A stretch of DNA of 29,857 nucleotides from Patescibacteria group bacterium. Lineage in GTDB: Bacteria > Patescibacteriota > Microgenomatia > UBA12405 > JAHJSD01. Positions 7,233 through 14,148 of this stretch are shown one piece after another. The stretch's first letter is position 1; the number at the start of each line of letters is the position of its first letter. Position numbers and translations under genes: made by a program. The notes under the pieces were generated by a model. The model searched no databases, was not told where the DNA came from, and was given only the letters and a program-made list of their open reading frames with translations. The stretch covers positions 1 to 29,857 of the forward strand of contig JAHJSD010000001.1 in NCBI GenBank assembly GCA_018830585.1, written 5' to 3'.

Positions 7233-8393
7233 ATGGAAGAAGAACTGTTTGACGTTCTCATCGTCTATTCTAATAGACTTGCCACTAGCGCTAGTACTTC
7301 AAAAACCGAGGCCTTGCTGCCTTTCGCCAAAGGATCAAATAACGAAAGTTATAATCTGGTTTACGGCTACTTGTTAAAAATCTGCCAAAAGAATAGTTTA
7401 AAAGCAGCCTTTACCACTTCTGCTGACATAATCGGCGCCGGTAAATGTCAAAGTTACTGGCTTTATCAAGGCAACCGTTGGGCCAAGATAAAAAAACCCG
7501 GTTACTCGAAGATGATTTTTGACAAATTCTCGCCCGTTAGTAAGAAAATCAAGAATAATCGCAATTTACTTTTTTCTTCCAAGAAAATTAAACCTTTCAG
7601 TCTGCCATATCTTTTTGATCTTTTTTTCGATAAACAAAAAACCTATAAAAAACTACCTCAATTTTCCATTCCCACAGTAACTATTAAAGAAAGCACTGCT
7701 ACCGGTGTTTGTAACGCGTGTAAAACTCTTAAAGAAATAATAAGAAAACATTCGCATAAAGAAGACTTTTCCAACGAAATTGTGATGAAAGACAGATTTG
7801 GAGCCGGAGGAATAAATGTCTATAAATTCAAAGCCGGCGAAACCGAAAAGATGGCCAAATTGCTAAAAAAACATAACCAAAAATCGTTTATTATTCAGCC
7901 ATTTGTCAGATTTGATAAAGGCTTTAGTTACCAAAACATCCCTATCTCAACCGATATCCGGCTGATATATCTTGGGGGGAAAATTATTCAAACCTATATC
8001 AGAATGGCTAAAACCGGGGAGTTCCGCTGTAACGAGCATCAGGGCGGAACACTGAAATATATACCAAAAAGCCAAGTACCGACAGGGGTTCTGTTTACTT
8101 CTGACAAAATCGTTAAGGTACTAAATAAAAAGCCCTCGTTCTATGCGCTTGATTTTATCATCAGCAATAACGGCAACATTTACTTTCTCGAGGGAAACAC
8201 GGGGCCGGGCTTAGATTGGGATTTGTCAAGCAAAGAAAACAAAATCGAGTCTCATAAACTAATTAGACTCGTTGTAGAAGAACTGGTTAGGCTATCCAAA
8301 CCGCCCAAAACTACCAAAAAAGAGCCTGAGAATGTTGTCACGGGTACCTTAGTTCCCGAGTATCCGGTAGCAAGTCAGTTAATAGTCGTCTAA
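7233..8393 (+). CDS. ATP-grasp ligase of unknown substrate (RimK/glutathione-synthetase-like fold)
   Basis: About 386 residues. The C-terminal two thirds look like ATP-grasp: DKQKTYKKL then a VMKDRFGAGG glycine loop, FIIQPFV, DIRLI, FRCNEHQGG, and ALDFI...YFLEGNTGPG with the Asp/Glu/Asn metal ligands. The N-terminal part is basic and fits the substrate or pre-ATP-grasp domain. These enzymes join a carboxylate to an amine or thiol through an acyl phosphate; examples are RimK, GshB and peptide ligases. The acceptor is not evident from neighbours. ATG at 7233 is used rather than TTG 7227. A dispersed hairpin repeat starts six bases after the stop. A link to the distant rSAM peptide locus is not supported. 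Confidence 0.75.
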   Translation: MEEELFDVLIVYSNRLATSASTSKTEALLPFAKGSNNESYNLVYGYLLKICQKNSLKAAFTTSADIIGAGKCQSYWLYQGNRWAKIKKPGYSKMIFDKFSPVSKKIKNNRNLLFSSKKIKPFSLPYLFDLFFDKQKTYKKLPQFSIPTVTIKESTATGVCNACKTLKEIIRKHSHKEDFSNEIVMKDRFGAGGINVYKFKAGETEKMAKLLKKHNQKSFIIQPFVRFDKGFSYQNIPISTDIRLIYLGGKIIQTYIRMAKTGEFRCNEHQGGTLKYIPKSQVPTGVLFTSDKIVKVLNKKPSFYALDFIISNNGNIYFLEGNTGPGLDWDLSSKENKIESHKLIRLVVEELVRLSKPPKTTKKEPENVVTGTLVPEYPVASQLIVV

Positions 8394-8398
8394 ATAGT

Positions 8399-8483
8399 TA
8401 TAGATGAACCAAATCAAATCTGCTGTTACACGGGTTTGCTCCACAGCACCAGACCTACTGTTGCGTGACAGTGCGGGGTTTCA
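8399..8483 (+). repeat. Dispersed hairpin repeat, family A, copy 1 (degenerate core)
   Basis: This copy shares its left flank (TATAGATGAA..CAAATCTGCTGTTACAC) and its right end (GTGCGGGGTTTCA) with the copy at 20071-20153 read on the other strand, giving a unit of about 85 bases. The central stem is mutated here (CTACTGTTGCGTG instead of CCCGCTGCTGCGGG). Confidence 0.75.
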
Positions 8484-8672
8484 GGGCTTCATCACTAGCT
8501 TGACTAGCTTGGCACCCCCGAGGTGATATAGGTTCACACCTCAGACCTCAGTTATCCGATAGTAATCAAAGAACCAGGGCAATACCTGGATCTGTCCCTA
8601 TTTTACCCCGCCGCCAATCCCGCCGCCAAAAAGCAACCCTGGGCAATAGTGTTCCTTTTCCCGGGGTGTCAA

Positions 8673-8701
8673 GGGTAGTCCGCCCCGGGGGTGGGCTACC
8701 C
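8673..8701. repeat. GC-rich inverted repeat
   Basis: GGGTAG at the left pairs with CTACCC at the right, and an inner CC.CCCC pairs with GGGG.GG. It is a strong hairpin on either strand, near the end of the PIN gene. No T-run follows. Confidence 0.5.
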
Positions 8702-8777
8702 CTATTCAAGCTGTCCGAAGTCAATATGTTCCAAAAGCAAGGTGCAGGAACCTGTCTGGAGAGTTAACTGGTTCTTA

Positions 8778-9209
8778 TTAAAACTTGCCTAAACTTCTTA
8801 GGTATTGAAGGAGGTTTCCCGGTTTTAAAACAATAATTCCAAGACCAGAGTTAATTTTGTTAACTTTATAATGCTTTATGTTGTGGGTCAGTAAGAATCT
8901 TGACTTCGGTCTGTCAGCGCCCGCAACGACATGTGAATCTTCTTGGTCAGATACATATTTTCCATAATCTTCCAGAATCTCTTTTTTTGAAAGATTTGAA
9001 GAGATTGTGTTTATCTTTTTGAAGATTATTTGAGTTTTCTTTTTTTCGACACTTAACCTTGCGGTTACTTCGACAACCTCTTTTCTAACAGTCTTGGAGA
9101 TTATTTTTTTAATCCTGGAATTGTTGATTACCGCAAACGAGGCGCCTGTTCTTGACGATAAAGAAGAAATTATCACATCGGTGTCTATGAAGACTTGGAT
9201 TTTTGCCAT
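8778..9209 (-). CDS. PIN-domain ribonuclease, probable toxin
   Basis: The protein is 143 residues, the usual size of a PIN toxin. Acidic residues sit where PIN nucleases need them: D9 and D11 in the opening strand (VFIDTDV), E44, then D88/D91 with H93, and D99. FLLTHN follows, a typical end of the PIN core. PIN toxins are metal-dependent RNases. Its start overlaps the 3' end of the excisionase-like gene by 25 nt, so the two form one operon with the DNA-binding partner first. The overlap and order fit a toxin-antitoxin pair, though the partner type (MerR/excisionase HTH) is less usual than AbrB or RHH antitoxins. Confidence 0.75.
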   Translation of the reverse strand: MAKIQVFIDTDVIISSLSSRTGASFAVINNSRIKKIISKTVRKEVVEVTARLSVEKKKTQIIFKKINTISSNLSKKEILEDYGKYVSDQEDSHVVAGADRPKSRFLLTHNIKHYKVNKINSGLGIIVLKPGNLLQYLRSLGKF

Positions 9210-9460
9210 AAATCTCTTCGCACTTCTTTTAAAGTTTTGTTAATCTTCTCCAAGTTTCTCTCATCTTCTTTTTGCGCCGTTAAAATATCTTCATCCATTC
9301 CCGTAAGGACAAAGGAAATAGAACTTTGGGGAATTCTGTATACTTTTCCAAATTTTTTGGCAATAATCTCCCCTCTGCTTATCAACTCGTATATTGTGTT
9401 TTTACTAAGCTGGAGTATTTCGGCTACCTGTTTTGGTGTATAGGTTCTGAGTTGTAACAT
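9185..9460 (-). CDS. Excisionase/MerR-type helix-turn-helix protein, probable antitoxin of the PIN gene
   Basis: A 91-residue protein. Residues about 5-50 are a classical 'helix_turn_helix_17' excisionase domain: YTPKQVAEILQLSKNTIYE, then the wing GEI..KKFGKVYRIP. The C-terminal 40 residues are charged and helical, probably the part that binds the toxin. It comes first in a two-gene minus-strand unit with the PIN gene. A good promoter lies upstream (-35 at 9499-9494), and the transcript would have only a few leader bases. It probably binds its own promoter. Confidence 0.75.
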   Translation of the reverse strand: MLQLRTYTPKQVAEILQLSKNTIYELISRGEIIAKKFGKVYRIPQSSISFVLTGMDEDILTAQKEDERNLEKINKTLKEVRRDLWQKSKSS

Positions 9461-9470
9461 AATAGACTAA

Positions 9471-9499
9471 TTTATCCTAAAGATTACAATACATGTCAA
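9471..9499 (-). promoter_or_regulatory. Promoter of the excisionase/PIN pair
   Basis: On the minus strand, TTGACA (9499-9494) is followed after 17 bases by GATAAA (9476-9471). The ATG at 9460 lies ten bases past the -10, so the mRNA leader would be nearly absent. Confidence 0.55.
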
Positions 9500-9618
9500 T
9501 ACTTAACGGAGCTTCCCTTATATGGAAGCTACAGCTCCTTGTTCAGAACAGAGAAAAACCATGGGGTAGAAAGGTCCCAATCCGAAAAGAACTGAAATTT
9601 GGTAAAATTCTGATAACA

Positions 9619-10305
9619 ATGAAGGTTTTCAAAAAAGACCGTCGCAAAGTTGATTCAACTAAAATGAGCAACAGCAAATCAAAAGCAATCACTATCGCTA
9701 CCTATGATAAAGATGCGGATATGTTTGACCGTAAATTTAACAGGCTTGGGGCAAGGAAGGCGGATATAAACAAAGCCTTTTCCTATATTAAACAAAAGGG
9801 TCCTTTTGTTTTTGAGTTAGGCTGCGGCAACGGCCGGGACGCAAAAGAAATCCTTAAGATGACTGATAATTATATAGGGATAGATGCGTCAAAAGCCCTA
9901 ATTGCAAAGGCAAAAGAAAAAGCGCCTTCAGGAAGATTTGAAACCGCTGATTTTGAATCGTACCGATTTCCGCCGGAAATTGACATTATTTTCGCCTTTG
10001 CTTCCCTGCTTCACACAGACAAGGAGAGTTTCAAGGATATTTTAAACAGGGCTTGTCGGTCTTTAAATAAGGGCGGGGTATTTTTCCTCTCCTTAAAATA
10101 CGGCCAATACCAAGAAAAGATTCAAGACGAAACTTTTGGAAAAAGGGTTTTTTATTATTACACTCCGGAATTAGTTAAAAAGCTGGCAGGCAACAAATAC
10201 CGGACTGTTTGGGAAGATATCCGGGATCTAAGAGGGCAAAGATGGTTTATTGTTACAGCAATCGCAAATCAAACTTTCAGTGTTTCAGGCTTAAAAATGT
10301 GGTAA
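9619..10305 (+). CDS. Class I SAM-dependent methyltransferase
   Basis: A class I methyltransferase core is evident: FELGCGNGRD (motif I), YIGIDAS (acidic loop), an FASLLH stretch (motif IV region) and a GGVFFLSLK strand. The frame is open from an ATG at 9493, but that start lies within the promoter of the divergent excisionase gene and codes for an unlikely N-terminus. ATG 9619 or ATG 9664 (MSNSKSK) is more likely; I use 9619, about 228 residues. It resembles small-molecule or tellurite-type (TehB-like) methyltransferases; the substrate is unknown. It sits between two toxin-antitoxin pairs. Confidence 0.75.
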   Translation: MKVFKKDRRKVDSTKMSNSKSKAITIATYDKDADMFDRKFNRLGARKADINKAFSYIKQKGPFVFELGCGNGRDAKEILKMTDNYIGIDASKALIAKAKEKAPSGRFETADFESYRFPPEIDIIFAFASLLHTDKESFKDILNRACRSLNKGGVFFLSLKYGQYQEKIQDETFGKRVFYYYTPELVKKLAGNKYRTVWEDIRDLRGQRWFIVTAIANQTFSVSGLKMW

Positions 10306-10401
10306 ATTTGTTTTGCGGGCGCTATATATTGCAAAAAGTTTAGACTTCGATGCTCATCTGTTTGCACAGCATTTTTAAGTCCGTTTAGGACTGGTTGGTT
10401 G

Positions 10402-10413
10402 TATAATCGGGTT
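10402..10413 (+). promoter_or_regulatory. -10 element six bases before an ATG (leaderless promoter)
   Basis: TATAAT at 10402-10407 is followed by exactly six bases and then the ATG at 10414. With the usual -10 to start distance, transcription would begin at or next to the A of the start codon. No good -35 is seen. Confidence 0.55.
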
Positions 10414-10896
10414 ATGAAACAAGTAAGTTGTTGGGTAATATTTGTTTACCGTTGCATTAGAGGGAAAGTAAAAATTCTTCTTATCAGTAAAAACGGACTT
10501 AACTACGAACCGGTTTATTGCGAGCTTGGAGAAGACAAAGAAGCCAGAAACTATTTGCATAATTTGTTTGGTTTAAAAGGAAAAGATTTCTTCCCGGAAA
10601 GAGATATAGATTCTTATGTATCGCTCTCGGTGAGCGATAAAGATAAAATTATGTTCAGGATCGCCGCCTCAGCAATAAGGGTCCGTGATGGGGTAAGGTT
10701 AAAAACCCCTGACAGTTTTAAAACCTCCGGGTGGTTCAATAAAGAGGAGGCTCACGAAAAGTTAAAATATTGGAAGGGCTACACCAGGTCCTTCAGAAAA
10801 ATATTTGGAAAAGATACTTTTTGGGAATGCCTCTCTACCACAGAGCACAGCCCGGCGGGTAACAAGCTTGGCAGGTTGGTCTTTGACAATGTATAA
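10414..10896 (+). CDS. Nudix-like protein lacking the catalytic box
   Basis: 160 residues. The opening (VSCWVIFVYRC...KILLISK) looks like the first strands of a Nudix fold. The region where the Nudix box should be reads ELGEDKEARNYLHNLFGL: the pattern resembles GE-x-x-x-x-A-x-R-E-x-x-E-E-x-G-L, but the catalytic glutamates of REXXEE are lost. The rest (FRIAASAIRV, WFNKEEA) also fits a Nudix tail, where W-F/x-x-E-E-A is common. I read it as a catalytically dead or highly divergent Nudix family member. TTG at 10399 would extend it but lies over the TATAAT box, so ATG 10414 is used. The fold call is tentative. Confidence 0.5.
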   Translation: MKQVSCWVIFVYRCIRGKVKILLISKNGLNYEPVYCELGEDKEARNYLHNLFGLKGKDFFPERDIDSYVSLSVSDKDKIMFRIAASAIRVRDGVRLKTPDSFKTSGWFNKEEAHEKLKYWKGYTRSFRKIFGKDTFWECLSTTEHSPAGNKLGRLVFDNV

Positions 10897-10911
10897 TAAT
10901 TGTATTATTAT
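10883..10911 (+). promoter_or_regulatory. Promoter of the RHH/RelE-like toxin-antitoxin pair
   Basis: TTGACA (10883-10888) and TATTAT (10906-10911) are 17 bases apart. The ATG at 10918 comes six bases after the -10, so the mRNA is probably leaderless. Confidence 0.7.
10893..10911. promoter_or_regulatory. Palindromic operator for autorepression
   Basis: ATAATAAT-TGT-ATTATTAT is a perfect eight-base inverted repeat with a three-base centre, covering the -10 of the toxin-antitoxin promoter. RHH antitoxins bind such palindromes to repress their own operon, so this is the likely operator. Confidence 0.65.
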
Positions 10912-10917
10912 TGTATC

Positions 10918-11151
10918 ATGTTGACCATAAATATTTCCCTGCCGGATAAACTAAAATTGCAGACAGAGGCTTTGGTAAAAAAAGGTTATTATGCCTCTTT
11001 TAGTGATATAGTCAGGGACTCTCTGCGTCATTTGTTGGAAAGGTCAAAGTTTGATCTTTGGGCAGAACAGGCAAAAGAAGACCTGGAAAAAGGCAAGGCT
11101 ACCATTCTGAACTCTGAAAAGTCAATTGATGAATATTTTAAGGATTTATGA
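10918..11151 (+). CDS. Ribbon-helix-helix antitoxin (ParD/CopG type)
   Basis: 77 residues. It opens with the RHH pattern: a short strand (TINISLPDKL), a helix, then SFSDIVRDSLRHLLE. The C-terminal half is charged (AEQAKEDLEKG...) and ends with DEYFKDL, typical of ParD/RelB-like antitoxins that wrap around the toxin. The ATG at 10918 is chosen because the -10 box lies directly upstream; the open frame begins earlier but inside the promoter. Its last four bases (ATGA) overlap the toxin start. It should repress its own promoter through the palindrome at 10893-10911. Confidence 0.85.
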   Translation: MLTINISLPDKLKLQTEALVKKGYYASFSDIVRDSLRHLLERSKFDLWAEQAKEDLEKGKATILNSEKSIDEYFKDL

Positions 11152-11411
11152 AAACGCGATTAGTTTTGTCTTCCGCGTTTAAGCGGCAGTTAAAAAGACT
11201 AATTAAAAAGAATCCTCCTTTAAAAAATAAGGTCAACAAAGTATTAAAAACCCTCCTTAAAGGAAAAAATAGCCCTTCCTTGAAGATACATAAACTGTCC
11301 GGTGAAAATAATTGGTCTGTTTCAGTAACTTATGAGATAAGAATTGTAGTTCATCTCGATGCGGAGTCAATTTTTTGCCTGCGGATTGGAACTCATGATC
11401 AAGTTTATTAA
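11148..11411 (+). CDS. RelE/ParE-superfamily toxin (YafQ/RelE-like)
   Basis: An 87-residue, highly basic protein. The N-terminus (LSSAFKRQLKRLIKKNP) and the C-terminal half (KLSGENNWSVSV.YEIRIVVHL...LRIGTHDQVY) match the RelE/ParE fold, in which the L-x-G...W-S-x-x-V-x-Y-x-x-R-I-V core and the GTHDxVY end are typical. RelE/YafQ-type members cut mRNA on the ribosome; ParE-type members poison gyrase. The 'IGTHDQVY' end and the conserved Arg favour the mRNA interferase (YafQ/RelE) side, but this is not decisive. It is translationally coupled to the RHH antitoxin by ATGA. Confidence 0.82.
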   Translation: MKTRLVLSSAFKRQLKRLIKKNPPLKNKVNKVLKTLLKGKNSPSLKIHKLSGENNWSVSVTYEIRIVVHLDAESIFCLRIGTHDQVY

Positions 11412-11505
11412 CTCTTTCAATAATCACTCGTGCCGGATAAAACACCGACTAAATTTAAAAATTTAGGATTTAGGATTTTAAAGAGAACTTTCTTGGGGTA
11501 AAAAG

Positions 11506-11574
11506 ATGTTACATTATTTCTCGTATCTTTACCCCAGCACCAGACCCGCTGCTGCGGGACGGTGCGGGGTTTCA
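11506..11574 (+). repeat. Dispersed hairpin repeat, family A, copy 2
   Basis: The core reads GCACC-AGA-CCCGC-TGCT-GCGGG-AC-GGTGC, a compound hairpin with two perfect five-base stems and outer CCCC/GGGG pairing. Its left flank (ATGTTACATTATTTCTCG TATC) is shared with copy 4 at 15712, but not with copies 1 and 5, so there are at least two subtypes. Confidence 0.8.
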
Positions 11575-11742
11575 TCCTCTATGAAGGGAAAACCACGAAC
11601 TTCAGCCCATAGAGATTCACTAATAACCTGCCCCCATCCCTAAGAAACTAAGAAATTTTACCCGTTAATCAATTACCCCAAAAGTGCAAAGATGGGTGGC
11701 CCCACACACTCCCTTGATTATAAAATATGGGAAACTGTAATT

Positions 11743-11748
11743 TATAAT
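11743..11748 (+). promoter_or_regulatory. -10 element of the small membrane protein
   Basis: TATAAT lies eight bases before the ATG at 11757. No well-spaced -35 is present (TTGATT at 11714 is too far). The transcript would be leaderless or nearly so. Confidence 0.45.
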
Positions 11749-11756
11749 AAATAACA

Positions 11757-12041
11757 ATGTTTAGAATAATAAAGAAATTACTTCTACTTACGATTCAGCT
11801 TTTAAGTCTCGTTTCGATTCTCTCTTTGAATATGTATACTCCAACTATCGAAAAGAAAGAAGCTACATTGAGCGGTTCAATACTTCTCTTTGGTTTCATA
11901 ATACTTCACATCGTAACTGTGATAGGTGTTATTAGCAACAGAAAATGGGCAATGGTTTTATCAATTATTTTGATTGCTATTGCCGCGCTATACTATCTTG
12001 GATTAGTTCTTGGCCTAGCCGCCATATTTTCATCTGGTTAG
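11757..12041 (+). CDS. Small three-helix membrane protein of unknown function
   Basis: 94 residues with three hydrophobic helices: about residues 7-24, 40-62 and 66-91. A short charged loop (PTIEKKE) follows the first helix and NRKW lies between helices two and three. No family is recognised. A TATAAT box eight bases before the ATG supports real expression. It stands alone between repeat-rich spacers. It could be an orphan membrane protein of the accessory island. Confidence 0.6.
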   Translation: MFRIIKKLLLLTIQLLSLVSILSLNMYTPTIEKKEATLSGSILLFGFIILHIVTVIGVISNRKWAMVLSIILIAIAALYYLGLVLGLAAIFSSG

Positions 12042-12413
12042 TGATCTTTTTACTTACCCTAATTCCCGGGGTGTCCTACCCGCCTGCATCGCCGGGCTCA
12101 GCTTTGGCGGGCCTCGCCAAAAATTCCTCCGGAACATTTAGGCGGGCGGGCAGGCCTGGAACACCCCGGAGGTGTATTGGTGTACAAAAACTGATCAGTT
12201 TTTGATTAAACAAAGGGGATGCAACAGGAAAGGCAAGAACGGTTAAAAGGAGAAAGACGGGAAAATCGTCTGACTTAAGAATAAAGGAAAGAGTGCCGCC
12301 GCATAGAAAGGTGAGGGGAAATAGTCCCGGAGAGGTAGTATTTTATGATCATTGGCTGACAAGCTATCTTTGTGGACCAACAACCAGAAGGAGACTGCCT
12401 TAACCATATTTCA
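12042..12413. other. Spacer with a long imperfect inverted repeat and an open stretch without a start
   Basis: At 12066-12172, CCGGGGTGT at the left pairs with ACACCCCGG at the right, with CCCGCCTGC/GCGGGCGGGCAGG pairing further in. It is a REP-like palindrome over 100 bases long. At 12206-12403 there is an open plus-strand stretch of about 65 codons, Lys/Arg-rich, with no usable start codon; it may be a gene fragment, but I recognise nothing in it. Confidence 0.45.
12066..12172. repeat. Long REP-like inverted repeat
   Basis: The outer arms are CCGGGGTGT and ACACCCCGG; inner arms are rich in GCC/GGC. The same CACCCCGGG words recur at 8660, 15965 and 24050. Confidence 0.6.
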
Positions 12414-13496
12414 TTAATTTCGGTGGCCGAAGTTTGGTTTGGAAACGGCAAACGGAATTTCTTCCCAATCACGGACCTTCCTTATTTTCAGATTTTTCTT
12501 CCAGACGGCGTCCATCAGGGCGACGTCGGCACCTAATGCTCTGGCCATTACCCCTAAGGCTAGAAGGTCTTTAGGAAAACATTTGCCACCAAACCCTCGG
12601 GTTGAAGTGATTTTCATATGGGAGTCGTAAATTCTTTTATCGGCGACAACCATTTCTTTCACCTCGTCATAAGCTATTGCCAGTTTTTGACAAATTTCAA
12701 ACATCTCGTTGGCGAAAATCACTTTGGTAGCCAAGAAACAATTGGCCATGTATTTGACCATCTCGGCACTGGTTGGGTCGGTGTGAAAAATTTTCGTTGT
12801 TGGCAAAATGCACTGATAAAGGGAAGAAAGTCTTCGGAAGACAAGATCGTTGTCGGTACCGATAACGATTCGGTCGGGATTAACAAAGTCGTGCAGAAAA
12901 GCAGCTTCAGTTAAAAATTCTGGATTAAAACAAAAAAGGCTTTGAGGATATTTTTTGGCCAGTTTTCTGGTGGTGCCGGGGACAACAGTCGATTTGATGA
13001 TAATGATTTTATCTGTTTTTTTGGTAAATTGATTAATCTTTTTAACATTGTCGTTGACGATTCCCAGATCAATGCCAGAGTGATCTTCCTTGATTGGCGT
13101 CGGCAAGCAAAGAAAAAGATAGTCGCTTTCTTTACAGACCTTTTCCAGGCTGTCTGATTGCTTATATTTATCATAAATCAAAATTTGTTCATTGGAGAAG
13201 CCGTAGGCGACCGCCTGACCGACAATGCCGTAGCCTATGATTCCGATTCTGGCTTTCCTTTTTTTGATTGTTTGGCCCTTGTCTTCAACGATTGGTTTAA
13301 TGTTTCGGAAAGAGCCTGGTTGGTATTCCAGGAACCCCTTTTCGATCAGGGATTTAACTTGTTGTTGGATGGTGGGAATTGATTTTTTAAGTTTTTTGGC
13401 CAGTTCTTTCCGAGTTGGGGAATATCCTTTTTGAGCGTAAAAATTGAGGATTGTCTCCAAAAGTCGCTTTTGTTTTGGGGTTAACGGATTATCCAT
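12414..13496 (-). CDS. LexA-type HTH fused to a shortened UDP-sugar dehydrogenase
   Basis: 360 residues from ATG 13496. Residues about 4-68 form a LexA-like winged helix (LTPKQKRLLETILNFYAQKG, SPTRKELAKKL, IPTIQQQVKSLIEKGFL). From about residue 82 comes a UDP-glucose/GDP-mannose dehydrogenase: GIIGYGIVG NAD site, LCLPTP, STVVPGTT, NPEFL.EAAFLHDF, the conserved Lys in EMVKYMAN (about K250) and the catalytic Cys in GGKCFPKD (about C306). The protein stops about 55 residues later, so the usual C-terminal UDP-binding domain is missing. A TTG at 13541 would extend it but lies in a promoter-like stretch with TTGACA. A DNA-binding dehydrogenase could sense NAD or sugar nucleotides; that is inference. 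The fusion is one continuous frame. Confidence 0.8.
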   Translation of the reverse strand: MDNPLTPKQKRLLETILNFYAQKGYSPTRKELAKKLKKSIPTIQQQVKSLIEKGFLEYQPGSFRNIKPIVEDKGQTIKKRKARIGIIGYGIVGQAVAYGFSNEQILIYDKYKQSDSLEKVCKESDYLFLCLPTPIKEDHSGIDLGIVNDNVKKINQFTKKTDKIIIIKSTVVPGTTRKLAKKYPQSLFCFNPEFLTEAAFLHDFVNPDRIVIGTDNDLVFRRLSSLYQCILPTTKIFHTDPTSAEMVKYMANCFLATKVIFANEMFEICQKLAIAYDEVKEMVVADKRIYDSHMKITSTRGFGGKCFPKDLLALGVMARALGADVALMDAVWKKNLKIRKVRDWEEIPFAVSKPNFGHRN

Positions 13497-13588
13497 ATAA
13501 TTATCTAATAATTTACATAAATTATCATTCTTGTCAAGCAAACGGAATTTTTGTATAGGCTGGTGAGATCACTAATGTTGCACTATTA

Positions 13589-13720
13589 TTAGATTAGAAA
13601 CCTTAGAAATCGCATCAATAGAGCAATAGCGATAGGGATCAGGACCAAAAAAATCAGCTGGCGTTTGTTCACCAGCTTGACGCTAACAAAGCCAAAAAGA
13701 AAAGTCAACCTGTTGATCAT
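13589..13720 (-). CDS. Possible small membrane peptide
   Basis: ATG 13720 opens a 43-residue frame with basic ends and one strong hydrophobic helix (LIFLVLIPIAIALLMRFL). There is no Shine-Dalgarno and no recognised family. It lies in a decayed region, so it may be the remains of a larger membrane gene. Confidence 0.25.
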   Translation of the reverse strand: MINRLTFLFGFVSVKLVNKRQLIFLVLIPIAIALLMRFLRFLI

Positions 13721-13914
13721 GAGCTATGTTAAGTTTGAAAGGAAGAGGTGTCGATCAAGCGGAAGATTTTCTGATCGAGATATACTTACCGATAGAGGGT
13801 TAATCTGGTGGAGCTTGAGCTTGACTCTTCATTTTTGCTATCATCAATCTGGTGGTAGGAAAGATGTCGGGGATAAAAACGGTTTTTTCTGTTTATTACT
13901 TCTTTTTTCGATCG

Positions 13915-14140
13915 TTATCTTATCTTTTTTTCTACCGCCTTTACGAGGCTTGATCCGACCGGTTCCATTTTTACCGCTTCTTTTGGTATCTTTCTTTTGG
14001 GATTAAGCCTGATCATTTTGTCGTAAACGAAATCGACGTTAAGTTTCTTGGAAAAGATTCTAAATCCCCGAGACCTCGTAGTTAAAATGTCCGCAAGAAA
14101 GGCAAGGCCAATAAACCCCCAGGAGTATTGAACTTTATTA
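13915..14140 (-). pseudogene. C-terminal gene fragment without a start codon
   Basis: A minus-strand frame of about 75 codons ends in TAA at 13915 and is preceded by a stop next to the end of xth. It has no usable start. Its residues look protein-like: a hydrophobic YSWGFIGLAFLADIL, then a basic Lys/Arg/Pro-rich half. I cannot name the family. It is probably the tail of a deleted gene. Confidence 0.35.
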
Positions 14141-14148
14141 TTACCAGG

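Larger units (their letters stand above)
8394..8777. other. Repeat-rich spacer between convergent genes
   Basis: No gene is seen between the ATP-grasp gene and the convergent PIN gene. It holds one copy of the dispersed hairpin repeat (8399-8483), a CCAGG/CCTGG hairpin near 8576, a short direct repeat of CCCGCCGCCA near 8609-8628, and a GC-rich hairpin at 8673-8701. The hairpins could end transcription from both sides. Confidence 0.5.
11412..11756. other. Spacer with family A repeat and a promoter
   Basis: No gene is seen in this 345-base stretch. It holds an AT-rich patch with repeated TTTAGGATT units near 11460-11480, the second copy of the dispersed hairpin repeat (11506-11574), and the promoter of the small membrane protein. 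Confidence 0.5.
13497..14148. other. Decayed region between the HTH-dehydrogenase and xth genes
   Basis: About 650 bases with no intact larger gene. It holds a minus-strand fragment without a start at 13915-14140 and a possible 43-residue membrane peptide at 13589-13720, each listed separately. The rest shows many stops in all frames. Confidence 0.45.

Noticed and set aside
7233..8393. ATP-grasp gene as a graspetide (RiPP) ligase tied to the rSAM locus
   Set aside because: It is nearly 5 kb away, separated by the ATPase and helicase, and no graspetide-like precursor lies beside it.
9493..9618. N-terminal extension of the methyltransferase from ATG 9493
   Set aside because: The start lies next to the -35 of the divergent excisionase promoter, and the added 42 residues do not fit the family.
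12438..13434. Several plus-strand frames opposite the dehydrogenase fusion
   Set aside because: The minus strand has all dehydrogenase and HTH motifs in one frame; the plus frames are shadows.
13665..14006. Plus-strand hydrophobic frame of 113 residues
   Set aside because: It is antisense to the more protein-like minus-strand fragment and is rich in Phe/Leu/Ser, typical of a shadow of Lys/Arg codons.
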